Positions 7,991 through 16,658 of a stretch of 31,537 bases of DNA are shown in pieces (position 1 is the stretch's first letter; each line of letters opens with the position of its first letter). The notes below the pieces were generated by a model. That model searched no databases, was not told the origin of the DNA, and was given only the letters and a program-made list of their open reading frames with translations. The position numbers were made by a program, and so were the translations under genes. The DNA is from Alsobacter sp040380755 (GTDB taxonomy: Bacteria > Pseudomonadota > Alphaproteobacteria > Rhizobiales > Beijerinckiaceae), in assembly GCA_040380755.1 (NCBI GenBank), contig JBEIIL010000038.1, positions 1 through 31,537 of the forward strand, written 5' to 3'.

Positions 7991-8494
7991 TCAATGCGGC
8001 TTGGTGTTGGCGGCGATCTTGTCCGTATAGGCCAGGATCACACCCGATACCACGAACACCATGTGGACGATCACGTACCACATCAGGTCCCGGTCGGAGA
8101 TGTTCTTGATGTTCATGAACGCTTTCAGCAGCTGGATGGCCGAGATGGCGACGATCGACGACAGCAGCTTCAGCTTCAGCCCGGTGAAGTCGATCTTCCC
8201 CATCCATTCGGGCCAGTCCTTGTGGGTGGCCTCGTCGATCTTCGAGACGAAATTCTCATAGCCTGAGAACACCACGATCACGATCAGCGAGCCCGTGAAG
8301 GTCAGGTCGATCAGCGACAGAACCCCGAGGATCACCTCGGCCTCGGTGGCGTGGCCCACCAACCACACATAGTGCCACAGCTCCTGCATGGTCTTGACCA
8401 TCAGGACCACCAGCCCGATCACCAGCGCCACATAGAACGGCGCCAGCAGCCAGCGGCTGGCGAACAGGAAGCGTTCGAGCGCCCGTTCGATCAT
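7991..8494 (-). CDS. UPF0114 / TIGR00645 family membrane protein (YqhA-like)
   Basis: Inner-membrane protein of 167 residues with four predicted helices: WLLAPFYVALVIGLVVLMV, ILGVLSLIDLTFTGSLIVIVV, LKLLSSIVAISAIQLLKAF and LMWYVIVHMVFVVSGVILAY. The start MIERALERFLFASRWLLAP and the segment FSGYENFVSKID are recognisable family landmarks. Function is unknown throughout the family. The ATG at 8494 is supported by a strong Shine-Dalgarno run (GGGAGGGGAAG); the open frame extends to 8614 but into msrA. It lies 62 bp downstream of msrA on the same strand and may be co-transcribed with it. Confidence 0.9.
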   Translation of the reverse strand: MIERALERFLFASRWLLAPFYVALVIGLVVLMVKTMQELWHYVWLVGHATEAEVILGVLSLIDLTFTGSLIVIVVFSGYENFVSKIDEATHKDWPEWMGKIDFTGLKLKLLSSIVAISAIQLLKAFMNIKNISDRDLMWYVIVHMVFVVSGVILAYTDKIAANTKPH

Positions 8495-8556
8495 CGCCTT
8501 CCCCTCCCGGACCTCCGGCAGGGGATCGCCGGCAGGTCGTCCGTCAATTGGCTGCA

Positions 8557-9210
8557 TCAAGCACCCTGTGTGAGGCCCACCGGACAGCTCACGCCTGTCC
8601 CGCCAAGGCCGCAATAGCCACCCGGGTTCTTGGCCAGATACTGCTGGTGATAGGCCTCGGCAAAGTAGAAGGGTCCGGCGGGCGCGATCTCCGTCGTCAC
8701 CGGTCCGAAACCGGCGGTCTGCAGTGCGCGGCCATAGTCTCCGGCAGCGGCCCGCGCGGCGTCGAGCTGGCTCTCGGAGGTGGCGTAGATCGCCGATCGG
8801 TACTGGGTGCCGACGTCGTTGCCCTGCCGCATACCCTGCGTCGGGTTGTGGCTCTCGAAGAACACGCGGAGCAGGTCGCTGTAGCTCACCACCGAGGGAT
8901 CGAACACGACCAGGACCGCCTCGGTGTGGCCTGTCATCCCCGAGCAGGCCTCCTCATAGGTCGGATTTGGCGTTGTGCCGCCCGCATAGCCGACAGCCGT
9001 CACATGCACGCCCGGCACCTGCCAGAAGCGCCGCTCGGCGCCCCAGAAGCAGCCCAGTCCGAACACCGCCGTCTGATGGCCGGCGGGATGGGGGCCCTTC
9101 AGCGCCTGGCCCGATACGTGATGGCGCTCGGCGGTTGCGATGGGCGCGGCGCGGCCAGGCAGGGCCTCGGTGGCGGCGGGAACGGACAGTCGCTTCCTGA
9201 ACGAGAACAT
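8557..9210 (-). CDS. msrA: Peptide-methionine (S)-S-oxide reductase MsrA
   Basis: Repairs oxidised proteins by reducing methionine S-sulfoxide with thioredoxin. The catalytic motif GCFWGAE places the nucleophile at Cys54, and two C-terminal resolving cysteines lie at Cys200 and Cys209 (GYCGLGGTGVSC), the three-cysteine arrangement known from E. coli MsrA. The family core segments YAGG, GHTEAV, FFESHNPTQ and GTQYRSAIY are all present. Length is 217 residues, with about 45 extra N-terminal residues compared with minimal MsrA proteins. There is no signal peptide, so it is cytoplasmic. The start ATG at 9210 has AGGAG at 9222-9218. It lies 60 bp downstream of the small membrane-protein gene and divergent from dnaK. 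Confidence 0.97.
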   Translation of the reverse strand: MFSFRKRLSVPAATEALPGRAAPIATAERHHVSGQALKGPHPAGHQTAVFGLGCFWGAERRFWQVPGVHVTAVGYAGGTTPNPTYEEACSGMTGHTEAVLVVFDPSVVSYSDLLRVFFESHNPTQGMRQGNDVGTQYRSAIYATSESQLDAARAAAGDYGRALQTAGFGPVTTEIAPAGPFYFAEAYHQQYLAKNPGGYCGLGGTGVSCPVGLTQGA

Positions 9211-9270
9211 GGGGCAACTCCTGAGGTTGAACCCGTCATATGGGGTCGGGAAGGCGTTTCGGCGAGGGCG

Positions 9271-9591
9271 TCAGCGGCGCGGCTCGTAGCCCACCACAGG
9301 CCTGCGCTCGCCGCCGAGCCCCAGGAAAAGCAGGGAAACAAGCACCAGCGCCAGCGCCAGGGGCGCCTTCATGGCGGTGATCGCCACCGGGTCCCAAAGG
9401 GCCGCGTGGACCCCTTCGACAGCCGGCTGCGCAAGGGCCATGACGGATGGAGCGAGCCGGTCGAGCGTCTGCCGCACAGAGGTGAGGATCAGGTTTCCGG
9501 CCGCGACGGTCCGGGTTCCGTCGATCACCACGGTCACGAAGGCTCCTGCCAGAAGCATGTAGCCGAAGGCCCGCATCAGGAACCGGATCAT
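9271..9591 (-). CDS. Small membrane protein, the type often annotated as PetM-like in Rhizobiales
   Basis: A 106-residue protein with two hydrophobic segments: MLLAGAFVTVVIDG near the start and PLALALVLVSLLFLGLGG near the end, joined by a loop containing WDPV. I recall similar rhizobial proteins carrying the label PetM family of cytochrome b6f subunit 7, but nothing here supports a role in a b6f complex. A small inner-membrane protein of unknown function is the safe reading. ATG 9591 was chosen over 9654 because GAAGGGCG precedes it and the membrane segment follows directly. It is first of a leftward trio with msrA and the UPF0114 gene, 255 bp from divergent dnaK. Confidence 0.7.
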   Translation of the reverse strand: MIRFLMRAFGYMLLAGAFVTVVIDGTRTVAAGNLILTSVRQTLDRLAPSVMALAQPAVEGVHAALWDPVAITAMKAPLALALVLVSLLFLGLGGERRPVVGYEPRR

Positions 9592-9679
9592 CGCGCATCG
9601 CCCTTCGCCAGACCGTCTCTGGCTACCGCGCCATGCGGGCGGGCGCAACCGCAAGCACGCAGGGGCGCGACGCTGGTGC

Positions 9680-9708
9680 CTTGCGGGCTGCCGGGGTGCT
9701 CCTTATAT
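9680..9708 (+). promoter_or_regulatory. Predicted RpoH (heat-shock sigma) promoter of dnaK
   Basis: CTTGCGG (9680-9686) and CTTATAT (9702-9708) are separated by 15 nt, close to the alphaproteobacterial RpoH pattern of CTTG followed by C-(C/T)-TATxT. Transcription would start near 9715, giving a leader of about 130 nt that begins with the inverted repeat GCGGGATTTCCCGC (9720-9733). No CIRCE element is present. The grpE upstream region has the same layout with the same spacer. Confidence 0.65.
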
Positions 9709-9846
9709 ACCCGCCGACAGCGGGATTTCCCGCAAATCTCAGGGGATCTGTCCGGAGTGGCGGTGTCATGCGACGCCGGTGCGACGGTCTTCAGCCGGCG
9801 CGCCTTCGGGGCCCGGCGGTCTCGCCGCGAAAGGGGACTGCACACC

Positions 9847-11757
<1,911 letters not shown>

Positions 11758-11772
11758 TTGCGGCCTCGCGAC

Positions 11773-11803
11773 GGACGGCACGCCGGCTCACGGCGTGCCG
11801 TCC
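11773..11803 (+). terminator. 13-bp hairpin between dnaK and dnaJ
   Basis: GGACGGCACGCCG and its exact reverse complement CGGCGTGCCGTCC enclose the 5-nt loop GCTCA, 15 nt after the dnaK stop. No T tract follows, so this is more likely a partial terminator, processing site or 3'-end stabiliser that sets dnaK above dnaJ than a full stop. No clear promoter is seen between it and dnaJ. Confidence 0.5.
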
Positions 11804-11916
11804 GCTGTGCATCCGGCTGCGCCGCCCCTCACCCGCGTTTGCAGCATGGGTGATTCTGTGGCGGTGTAGACGGCTGTTCCGTTTGACCATCTCTCAGCCG
11901 ATCGTGCCGGATAGCC

Positions 11917-13041
11917 ATGGCCAAGTCCGACTATTACGCCCTGCTGGGCGTGGAGAAGACCGCGTCGGAGGCCGAACTCAAGGCCGCCTTCCGCAAGCTT
12001 GCCATGAAGCATCACCCGGATCGCAATCCGGGCGACAAGACAGCTGAGGCCACCTTCAAGGAGCTCAACGAGGCCTACCAGGTCCTGTCCGATCCGCAGA
12101 AGCGGGCGGCCTATGACCGGTTCGGCCACGCCGCCTTCGAGAACGGCGGTGGCGGCCCCGGCTTCGGCAATGATTTCGCCTCGTCGATGGCCGACATCTT
12201 CGAGGACCTGTTTGGCGATTTCACCGGCCGGCAGCGCCAGCAGGCCGGCGGCCGCGAGCGCGGTTCGGACCTGCGCTATAACCTCGAGATCACCCTCGAG
12301 GAAGCCTATGCGGGCAAGACCGCGACCTTGAAGGTGCCGACCTCGCTGGCCTGCGACGCCTGCTCGGGCACCGGTGCCAAGCCCGGTTCGCAGCCGCGCC
12401 GCTGCACCACCTGCGCGGGGCAGGGCCGGGTGCGGGCCACACAGGGCTTCTTCTCGGTCGAGCGCACCTGCCCCAGCTGCCAGGGCCGCGGCGAGACGAT
12501 TGACGACCCCTGCCGCAGCTGCAACGGCGCTGGCCGGATCACCCGCGAGCGGACGCTGTCGGTCAACATCCCGGCGGGCGTCGAGGACGGCACCCGCATT
12601 CGCCTTGCCGGCGAGGGCGAGGCCGGCTTGCGCGGCGGACCCTCCGGCGATCTCTACATCTTCCTGTCGCTGAAGCCGCATCCCTTCCTCCAGCGCGACG
12701 GGGCGGATCTGTTCTGCCGCGTCCCGGTGTCAATGGTGGCGGCGGCGCTGGGCGGCGAGGTCTCGGTGCCGGTGCTCGATGGCGAGGACTGCACCGTCAA
12801 GGTGCCGGAGGGCACCCAGACCGGCAAGCAGATCCGCATCAAGGGCCGCGGCATGCCGGTCCTGCGCGCCCGCGACCACGGTGACCTCTACATCCAGGTG
12901 ATCGTCGAGACGCCGCAGAAGCTCAGCACCCGGCAGCGCGAGCTGCTGCGCGAATTCGAGCGCGAAAGCTCGAAGGAGACGCAGCCCGAGAGCGCCAGCT
13001 TCTTCGCCAAGGTCCGCGATTTCTTCGGTGGCGGGGAGTAG
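11917..13041 (+). CDS. dnaJ: Chaperone protein DnaJ (Hsp40)
   Basis: Co-chaperone that delivers unfolded proteins to DnaK and stimulates its ATPase. The J domain (residues 1-70) carries HPD at 33-35. A Gly/Phe-rich linker (FENGGGGPGFGNDF) follows, then the zinc domain with four CxxCxGxG repeats at about residues 146-206 (CDACSGTG, CTTCAGQG, CPSCQGRG, CRSCNGAG), and the C-terminal beta domains. At 374 residues this is a standard type-I DnaJ. The Shine-Dalgarno sequence before ATG 11917 is weak. It is probably transcribed with dnaK, with output reduced by the intergenic hairpin. The cupin gene begins 6 nt after its stop. Confidence 0.98.
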   Translation: MAKSDYYALLGVEKTASEAELKAAFRKLAMKHHPDRNPGDKTAEATFKELNEAYQVLSDPQKRAAYDRFGHAAFENGGGGPGFGNDFASSMADIFEDLFGDFTGRQRQQAGGRERGSDLRYNLEITLEEAYAGKTATLKVPTSLACDACSGTGAKPGSQPRRCTTCAGQGRVRATQGFFSVERTCPSCQGRGETIDDPCRSCNGAGRITRERTLSVNIPAGVEDGTRIRLAGEGEAGLRGGPSGDLYIFLSLKPHPFLQRDGADLFCRVPVSMVAAALGGEVSVPVLDGEDCTVKVPEGTQTGKQIRIKGRGMPVLRARDHGDLYIQVIVETPQKLSTRQRELLREFERESSKETQPESASFFAKVRDFFGGGE

Positions 13042-13047
13042 GGCGGC

Positions 13048-13356
13048 GTGTCCAATCCCCGTAGCCGCTTTGCCGCCTATGTCCCGGCACGTTCGACCGT
13101 GCTGATCGACGGCCCGCGCCAGCGCACCACCGAATGGCGCTTTCCGCCGGGCGCCCACACCGGCTGGCACCGCCATGGCATGGACTACGTGGTCGTGCCG
13201 CTGACCACCGGCGACCTGCTGATCGTCGACGACCAGGGCGAGCGTCGGGCCGGCATGACGGCAGGCGTTCCCTACGAGCGGACCGCCGGTGTCGAGCACG
13301 ACGTCGCCAATCCGAACGACTTCGAGTTCGTCTTTCTCGAGATCGAGCTTCGCTAG
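13048..13356 (+). CDS. Small cupin-domain protein
   Basis: A 102-residue single cupin barrel. The first cupin motif is visible as PGAHTGWHRHGMDYVVVPLTTG, with two metal-binding-type histidines (WHRH) and the following acidic residue; the second motif contains GVEHDVANPNDFEFVFLEIE. Single-cupin proteins include isomerases, dioxygenases and binding proteins, and nothing here picks a function. The GTG start at 13048 lies 6 nt after dnaJ and is preceded by GGGGAG within the dnaJ 3' end, so translation is probably coupled to dnaJ. A 7-bp inverted repeat (CCGCCAA at 13364-13370, TTGGCGG at 13382-13388) follows its stop and may mark the operon end. Confidence 0.82.
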   Translation: MSNPRSRFAAYVPARSTVLIDGPRQRTTEWRFPPGAHTGWHRHGMDYVVVPLTTGDLLIVDDQGERRAGMTAGVPYERTAGVEHDVANPNDFEFVFLEIELR

Positions 13357-13483
13357 CAGCATCCCGCCAAGTGGACACCGGTTGGCGGACAAAGATGACG
13401 CTGAAACAGAGAGCGAGAGCGGTCGGCCTGATGCAATGAGGTCGGATCTCGCTCGAGCGCGGAACCTCGCAGGCCGGGCGTGA

Positions 13484-13512
13484 TTGACCCTGCGGCCACT
13501 GCTGCCTAGGCT
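13484..13512 (+). promoter_or_regulatory. Candidate sigma-70 promoter of the methyltransferase operon
   Basis: TTGACC (13484-13489) and TAGGCT (13507-13512) are spaced by 17 nt, matching five of six bases of the -35 consensus and three of six of the -10. The predicted transcript begins near 13520, about 23 nt before the TTG start codon. A 7-bp hairpin (TGCTGCC / GGCAGCA, 13500-13520) overlaps the -10 element and may be an operator. Confidence 0.45.
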
Positions 13513-13542
13513 CGGCAGCAAAATGACGCGAGGACACGCGAC

Positions 13543-14454
13543 TTGCCCCATCGACCCGCACCGCTCGGGCGCCCGCGCCGCGACCGTGGCACGCGGCTCA
13601 GCCGCAAGCTTCAGGACGAAGCCAGGTTTCTGCGCAGCTGGCTCGACCATCCGCTCACGGCCGGGGCCATTGCGCCGTCCGGCCCGGCCTTGGCGCGGGC
13701 CATGGCCGCGGCCGTCGATCCCCTGTCGGCCGGCCCGGTGATCGAACTCGGCCCCGGTACCGGGCCGGTGACTGAAGCGCTGATCGAACGTGGCATTGCC
13801 GAGGAGCGGCTGGTCCTCGTCGAGTTCGACGCGGACTTCTGCGCCCTCCTTGGCGCGCGCTTCCCGCGGGCCAGAATCGTCAATGGCGACGCCTATGGCC
13901 TCGCCCGGACCTTGCGCGAAATCCTGCTGACACCGGCGGCCGCCGTGGTGTCGAGCCTGCCGCTGCTGACCCGTCCCGAGCGGGACCGTATTCGCCTGAT
14001 AGAGCAGGCCTTCGGGCTGATGGCGCAAGGGGCGCCCTTTGTCCAGTTCACATACGGGCTCGGGTCGCCAGTGCCGCGCAGCCTGAAGGGCATCCACGCC
14101 GAGGTACGGCCTCCCGTGTGGCTGAACATCCCGCCTGCCCGAGTGTGGGTGTATCGCCACGTCCGGGCTGCTGTCCTGCCGCTGCGCCGGCGCGAACCCG
14201 ACCTGCTGGTCCGGCTGCGCGACGAGTGGCGCGAAACGACCGGCAAGGTGCGCGACGAGTGGCGCGAGACGACCGGGAAGGTGCGGGAGGAATGGCGCGA
14301 GCGCACCGACAAGGTGCGCGCCGACCGCCGCATTCGTCCCACCCTCGACCTGATCCGGCGCATCGCCGACCACATGGATGGGCCTGATACCCATGTGGCG
14401 GCCGACGAGGCGCTGCGCGGTCGCTGGGACCAGCCACCGCCGCCGCGGCCCTGA
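13543..14454 (+). CDS. SAM-dependent methyltransferase, PmtA-like phospholipid N-methyltransferase family
   Basis: Class I methyltransferase of 303 residues. The SAM-binding motif VIELGPGTGPVTEAL (66-80), the acidic end of strand two (VLVEFD) and the motif-IV-like segment AVVSSLPLLT, with preceding FLRSWLDHPLTAGAIAPSG, resemble the Sinorhizobium-type PmtA enzymes that methylate phosphatidylethanolamine toward phosphatidylcholine. The true substrate is unproven. The C-terminal region (residues 225-257) has three 11-residue repeats of the form RDEWRETTGKV, charged and likely helical, which are not part of the core fold. The start is a TTG at 13543 with GAGGA about 8 nt upstream. The histidine phosphatase gene starts 1 nt after the stop. 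Confidence 0.8.
   Translation: MPHRPAPLGRPRRDRGTRLSRKLQDEARFLRSWLDHPLTAGAIAPSGPALARAMAAAVDPLSAGPVIELGPGTGPVTEALIERGIAEERLVLVEFDADFCALLGARFPRARIVNGDAYGLARTLREILLTPAAAVVSSLPLLTRPERDRIRLIEQAFGLMAQGAPFVQFTYGLGSPVPRSLKGIHAEVRPPVWLNIPPARVWVYRHVRAAVLPLRRREPDLLVRLRDEWRETTGKVRDEWRETTGKVREEWRERTDKVRADRRIRPTLDLIRRIADHMDGPDTHVAADEALRGRWDQPPPPRP
14215..14313 (+). repeat. Three in-frame 33-bp tandem repeats in the methyltransferase gene
   Basis: Copies at 14215-14247, 14248-14280 and 14281-14313 encode LRDEWRETTGK, VRDEWRETTGK and VREEWRERTDK. The first two copies are almost identical at DNA level (differences mainly at the first codon and two third positions), indicating recent duplication, while the third is more diverged. 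The period is a multiple of three, so copy-number change would keep the frame. Confidence 0.95.
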
Positions 14455-14455
14455 C

Positions 14456-15049
14456 GTGGCGACCATCTTCTACGTCACCCATCCGCAGGTCGCGATCGAC
14501 CCCGCCGTCCCCGTGCCGGACTGGGGCCTGTCGCCGCTGGGCCGATCGCGCATCGACGCGGCCGCGAAGGCGCCCTGGGCCACCGGCCTGGCGGAGGTCT
14601 TCAGTTCTGCCGAACGCAAGGCCATCGAAACCGCCGAAGTGCTGGCCGAGGCCTCCGGCGCCGCCCTGCAGGTCGATCCGCTCATGCATGAGAATGACCG
14701 CTCGGCCACCGGCTTCCTGCCGCCGCCCGAGTTCGACGCGGTGGCCGATGCGTTTTTCGCCCGGCCGCTGGAAAGCGTGCGCGGCTGGGAGCGGGCAATC
14801 GATGCACAGGCGCGGATCCTGGCGGCGGCCGAGCGGGCGCTCGCCGGCGCCCCGGTCGGACCGCTGGCGCTGGCCGGCCATGGCGGGGTCGGCACGCTGC
14901 TGTTCTGCGCCCTGGCGGGTCTCGCCATCGACCGCCGGCATGACCAGCGCCCTGGCGGCGGCTGCGTCTTCGCCTTTGACAGGGCAACCCGGCGCGTGCT
15001 CCACCCCTGGCGCCTGCTTGAGGACGCCGGACTCGGAGAGCCAGCATGA
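14456..15049 (+). CDS. Histidine phosphatase family protein with atypical active site
   Basis: A 197-residue protein of the phosphoglycerate-mutase-like histidine phosphatase superfamily. The start MATIFYVTHPQVAIDP aligns with the usual LVRHGET segment but has Thr-His-Pro in place of Arg-His-Gly; the family's later landmarks are present, namely LSPLGRSRI (where LTxxGxxQA is usual), SSAERKAIETAEVLAE and the second catalytic-type histidine in LAGHGGVG. Activity is uncertain without the first arginine. The GTG at 14456 is used because it lies 1 nt after the methyltransferase stop and directly before the first strand; the stop overlaps pyrF as ATGA. The tight packing suggests co-expression of the three genes. 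Confidence 0.78.
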   Translation: MATIFYVTHPQVAIDPAVPVPDWGLSPLGRSRIDAAAKAPWATGLAEVFSSAERKAIETAEVLAEASGAALQVDPLMHENDRSATGFLPPPEFDAVADAFFARPLESVRGWERAIDAQARILAAAERALAGAPVGPLALAGHGGVGTLLFCALAGLAIDRRHDQRPGGGCVFAFDRATRRVLHPWRLLEDAGLGEPA

Positions 15050-15747
15050 TCGCCCCGACGCCTCGCGACCGCCTGATCGTGGCGCTGGACCTGCCCGACG
15101 TTGCCGCGGCCCGCGCCATGGTGGACCGCATCGGCGATGCCGCGACCTTCTACAAGATCGGGCTCGAACTCGTGTATGGCGGCGGGCTCGGGCTGGTCGA
15201 GCGGCTGGTAGGGGAGGGCAGGCAGGTCTTTCTCGACCTGAAGCTGCACGACATCCCCAACACGGTGGCGCACGCGACCGCCCAGGTCGCCAGGCTGGGG
15301 GCGACGTTCCTGACGGTGCACGGTTTCCCCCAGACCATGGCGGCTGCCGTCGAGGGCCGCGGCGACATGGCGCTGCGGCTGCTGGCCGTCACCGTCCTCA
15401 CCTCCTGCAATGATGACGACCTCGCCGCCGCCGGCTATCGGATGGGCGTTGCGGACCTCGTCCGTCGCCGCGCCGGCCAGGCCCGCGATGCCGGCATCGA
15501 CGGCCTCGTGATGTCACCCGCCGAGGTGGCCCCGATGCGTGCCACCCTGGGACCCGGGATGGTGTTGGTGATCCCCGGCATCCGCCCGGCAGGCACGGAT
15601 GTCGGCGACCAGAAGCGCGTCGCCACACCCGCACAGGCCATCGCCGCCGGGGCCGACCACCTCGTCGTCGGCCGGCCGATCACCCGGGCCGCCGATCCGC
15701 GTGCCGCCGCCGCTGCCATCGTCGACGAGATCGCCGCCGCCGGTTGA
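15046..15747 (+). CDS. pyrF: Orotidine 5'-phosphate decarboxylase
   Basis: Last step of de novo UMP synthesis: decarboxylation of OMP. The 233-residue TIM barrel shows the substrate-binding IVALDLPD at the start, the catalytic charged network FLDLKLHDIPNTV (residues about 62-74, K-x-x-D form), the mid-barrel LTVHG, and the phosphate-binding VIPGIRP and DHLVVGRPIT near the end. Length is normal for the bacterial type-1 enzyme. The ATG overlaps the stop of the histidine phosphatase (ATGA), implying translational coupling. An 88-bp gap precedes the DUF1330 gene. Confidence 0.98.
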   Translation: MIAPTPRDRLIVALDLPDVAAARAMVDRIGDAATFYKIGLELVYGGGLGLVERLVGEGRQVFLDLKLHDIPNTVAHATAQVARLGATFLTVHGFPQTMAAAVEGRGDMALRLLAVTVLTSCNDDDLAAAGYRMGVADLVRRRAGQARDAGIDGLVMSPAEVAPMRATLGPGMVLVIPGIRPAGTDVGDQKRVATPAQAIAAGADHLVVGRPITRAADPRAAAAAIVDEIAAAG

Positions 15748-15835
15748 CCGGCCGTAGTCGATCAGGGATCGTCCGGCGCGCAGCAGGAACGCCGCAGCAA
15801 AAAGGCCTCAATACAGCCGCCGGGGGGGACACGAC

Positions 15836-16141
15836 ATGCCAAAGGGTTACATTATCGCACGGATCGACGTGACCGATCCGCAGGCCTACGAGCAGTACCG
15901 GATCGCCAACGCGGTGCCGTTTGCCAAATACAAGGCCCGGTTCCTCGTCCGCGGCGGCACCGCGACGGTGAAGGAGGGCACCGGCCGTGCCCGCAACGTG
16001 GTGATCGAGTTCGACAGCTACGCCACGGCGCTCGCCTGCTACGAATCGCCCGAATACGCCGCCGCCATTGCGCTGCGCACGGGCGCGTCGGAGGGCGACG
16101 TCGTCGTGGTCGAGGGCTATGACGGGCCGCAGCCCGCGTGA
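15836..16141 (+). CDS. DUF1330 domain-containing protein
   Basis: A 101-residue protein of the DUF1330 family, a small ferredoxin-like dimeric fold related to EthD/ABM-type proteins with no established function. Family features are the start KGYIIARIDVTDPQAYEQY, the central FLVRGGTATVKEG and the segment RNVVIEFDSYATALACYESPEY. A strong G-rich Shine-Dalgarno run lies about 7 nt before the ATG. Its stop overlaps the GTG start of the acetyltransferase gene. A DUF1330 gene between pyrF and dapB is, as far as I recall, a recurrent rhizobial arrangement. Confidence 0.93.
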   Translation: MPKGYIIARIDVTDPQAYEQYRIANAVPFAKYKARFLVRGGTATVKEGTGRARNVVIEFDSYATALACYESPEYAAAIALRTGASEGDVVVVEGYDGPQPA

Positions 16142-16590
16142 AGCGCGAACTGGCGGACGGCTATGCCCTCCGCTTCGCCCGCGACGGTGACGGCGCCAGC
16201 CTCTCGGTCGTCGCCGCACGGGCAGGCTGCCCGGTCGATGCGGCAATTCTCGACCTTCTGGCTGCTGCCAGCCGTGTCTTCGTGGTCGATGACGCGTCCG
16301 GCACGCCGGCCGGCCTTGCCGCAGTCGGCGAGGCCGAGGGACTGTGCCTCGTGGAGGCGCTGGGCGTTCTCCCCGAACACCGCCGCCGCGGCGCCGGCTC
16401 GGCGCTGCTGACGAGCGTCGAGGAATTCGCGCGCTGGGCCTACTACGCCGCCGTGGTGGTCCCGCTGGTCGACGCGGCCGCCACGCCCTTCCTGTTCCGG
16501 CGCGGCTATCTCGCGGCCGACGCCGACCGCCTCACCGGCACGCTCGCGGATCGGTCCGGCCCGGCCGGCCTCGTCGTGCGTCGTCTGTAG
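16138..16590 (+). CDS. GNAT-family N-acetyltransferase
   Basis: A 150-residue GNAT-fold acetyltransferase. The acetyl-CoA-binding segment is visible as EALGVLPEHRRRGAGSALLTSVEEFAR (pattern RRRGxGxxL), following the beta strands that hold FVVDDASGTPAGLAAV, and the last strand carries FLFRRGYLAAD. The acceptor is unknown; small GNAT proteins act on amino groups of proteins, antibiotics or metabolites. The start is GTG at 16138, overlapping the stop of the DUF1330 gene by four bases, so the two are translationally coupled. dapB follows after 68 bp. Confidence 0.85.
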   Translation: MKRELADGYALRFARDGDGASLSVVAARAGCPVDAAILDLLAAASRVFVVDDASGTPAGLAAVGEAEGLCLVEALGVLPEHRRRGAGSALLTSVEEFARWAYYAAVVVPLVDAAATPFLFRRGYLAADADRLTGTLADRSGPAGLVVRRL

Positions 16591-16605
16591 GATCGCTTCC
16601 GTGCG

Positions 16606-16635
16606 CTTTCGTCGCCTGCACGACCGCGCTATACC
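16606..16635 (+). promoter_or_regulatory. Weak candidate promoter before dapB
   Basis: CTTTCG (16606-16611) and TATACC (16630-16635) are spaced by 18 nt and lie about 24 nt before the dapB start. The -35 match is poor; dapB may instead be read through from pyrF and its neighbours. Confidence 0.2.
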
Positions 16636-16658
16636 CGCGGCGCCAGAGGGAACAGCAC

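Noticed and set aside
8548..9846. Upstream in-frame extension of dnaK
   Set aside because: The stretch lies antisense to msrA and the small membrane-protein gene and precedes the DnaK start MAKVIGIDLGTTN, which has a good ribosome site; it is not coding.
9709..9846. Possible CIRCE/HrcA operator before dnaK
   Set aside because: The only inverted repeat (GCGGGATTTCCCGC) is too short and has the wrong sequence and spacing for CIRCE.
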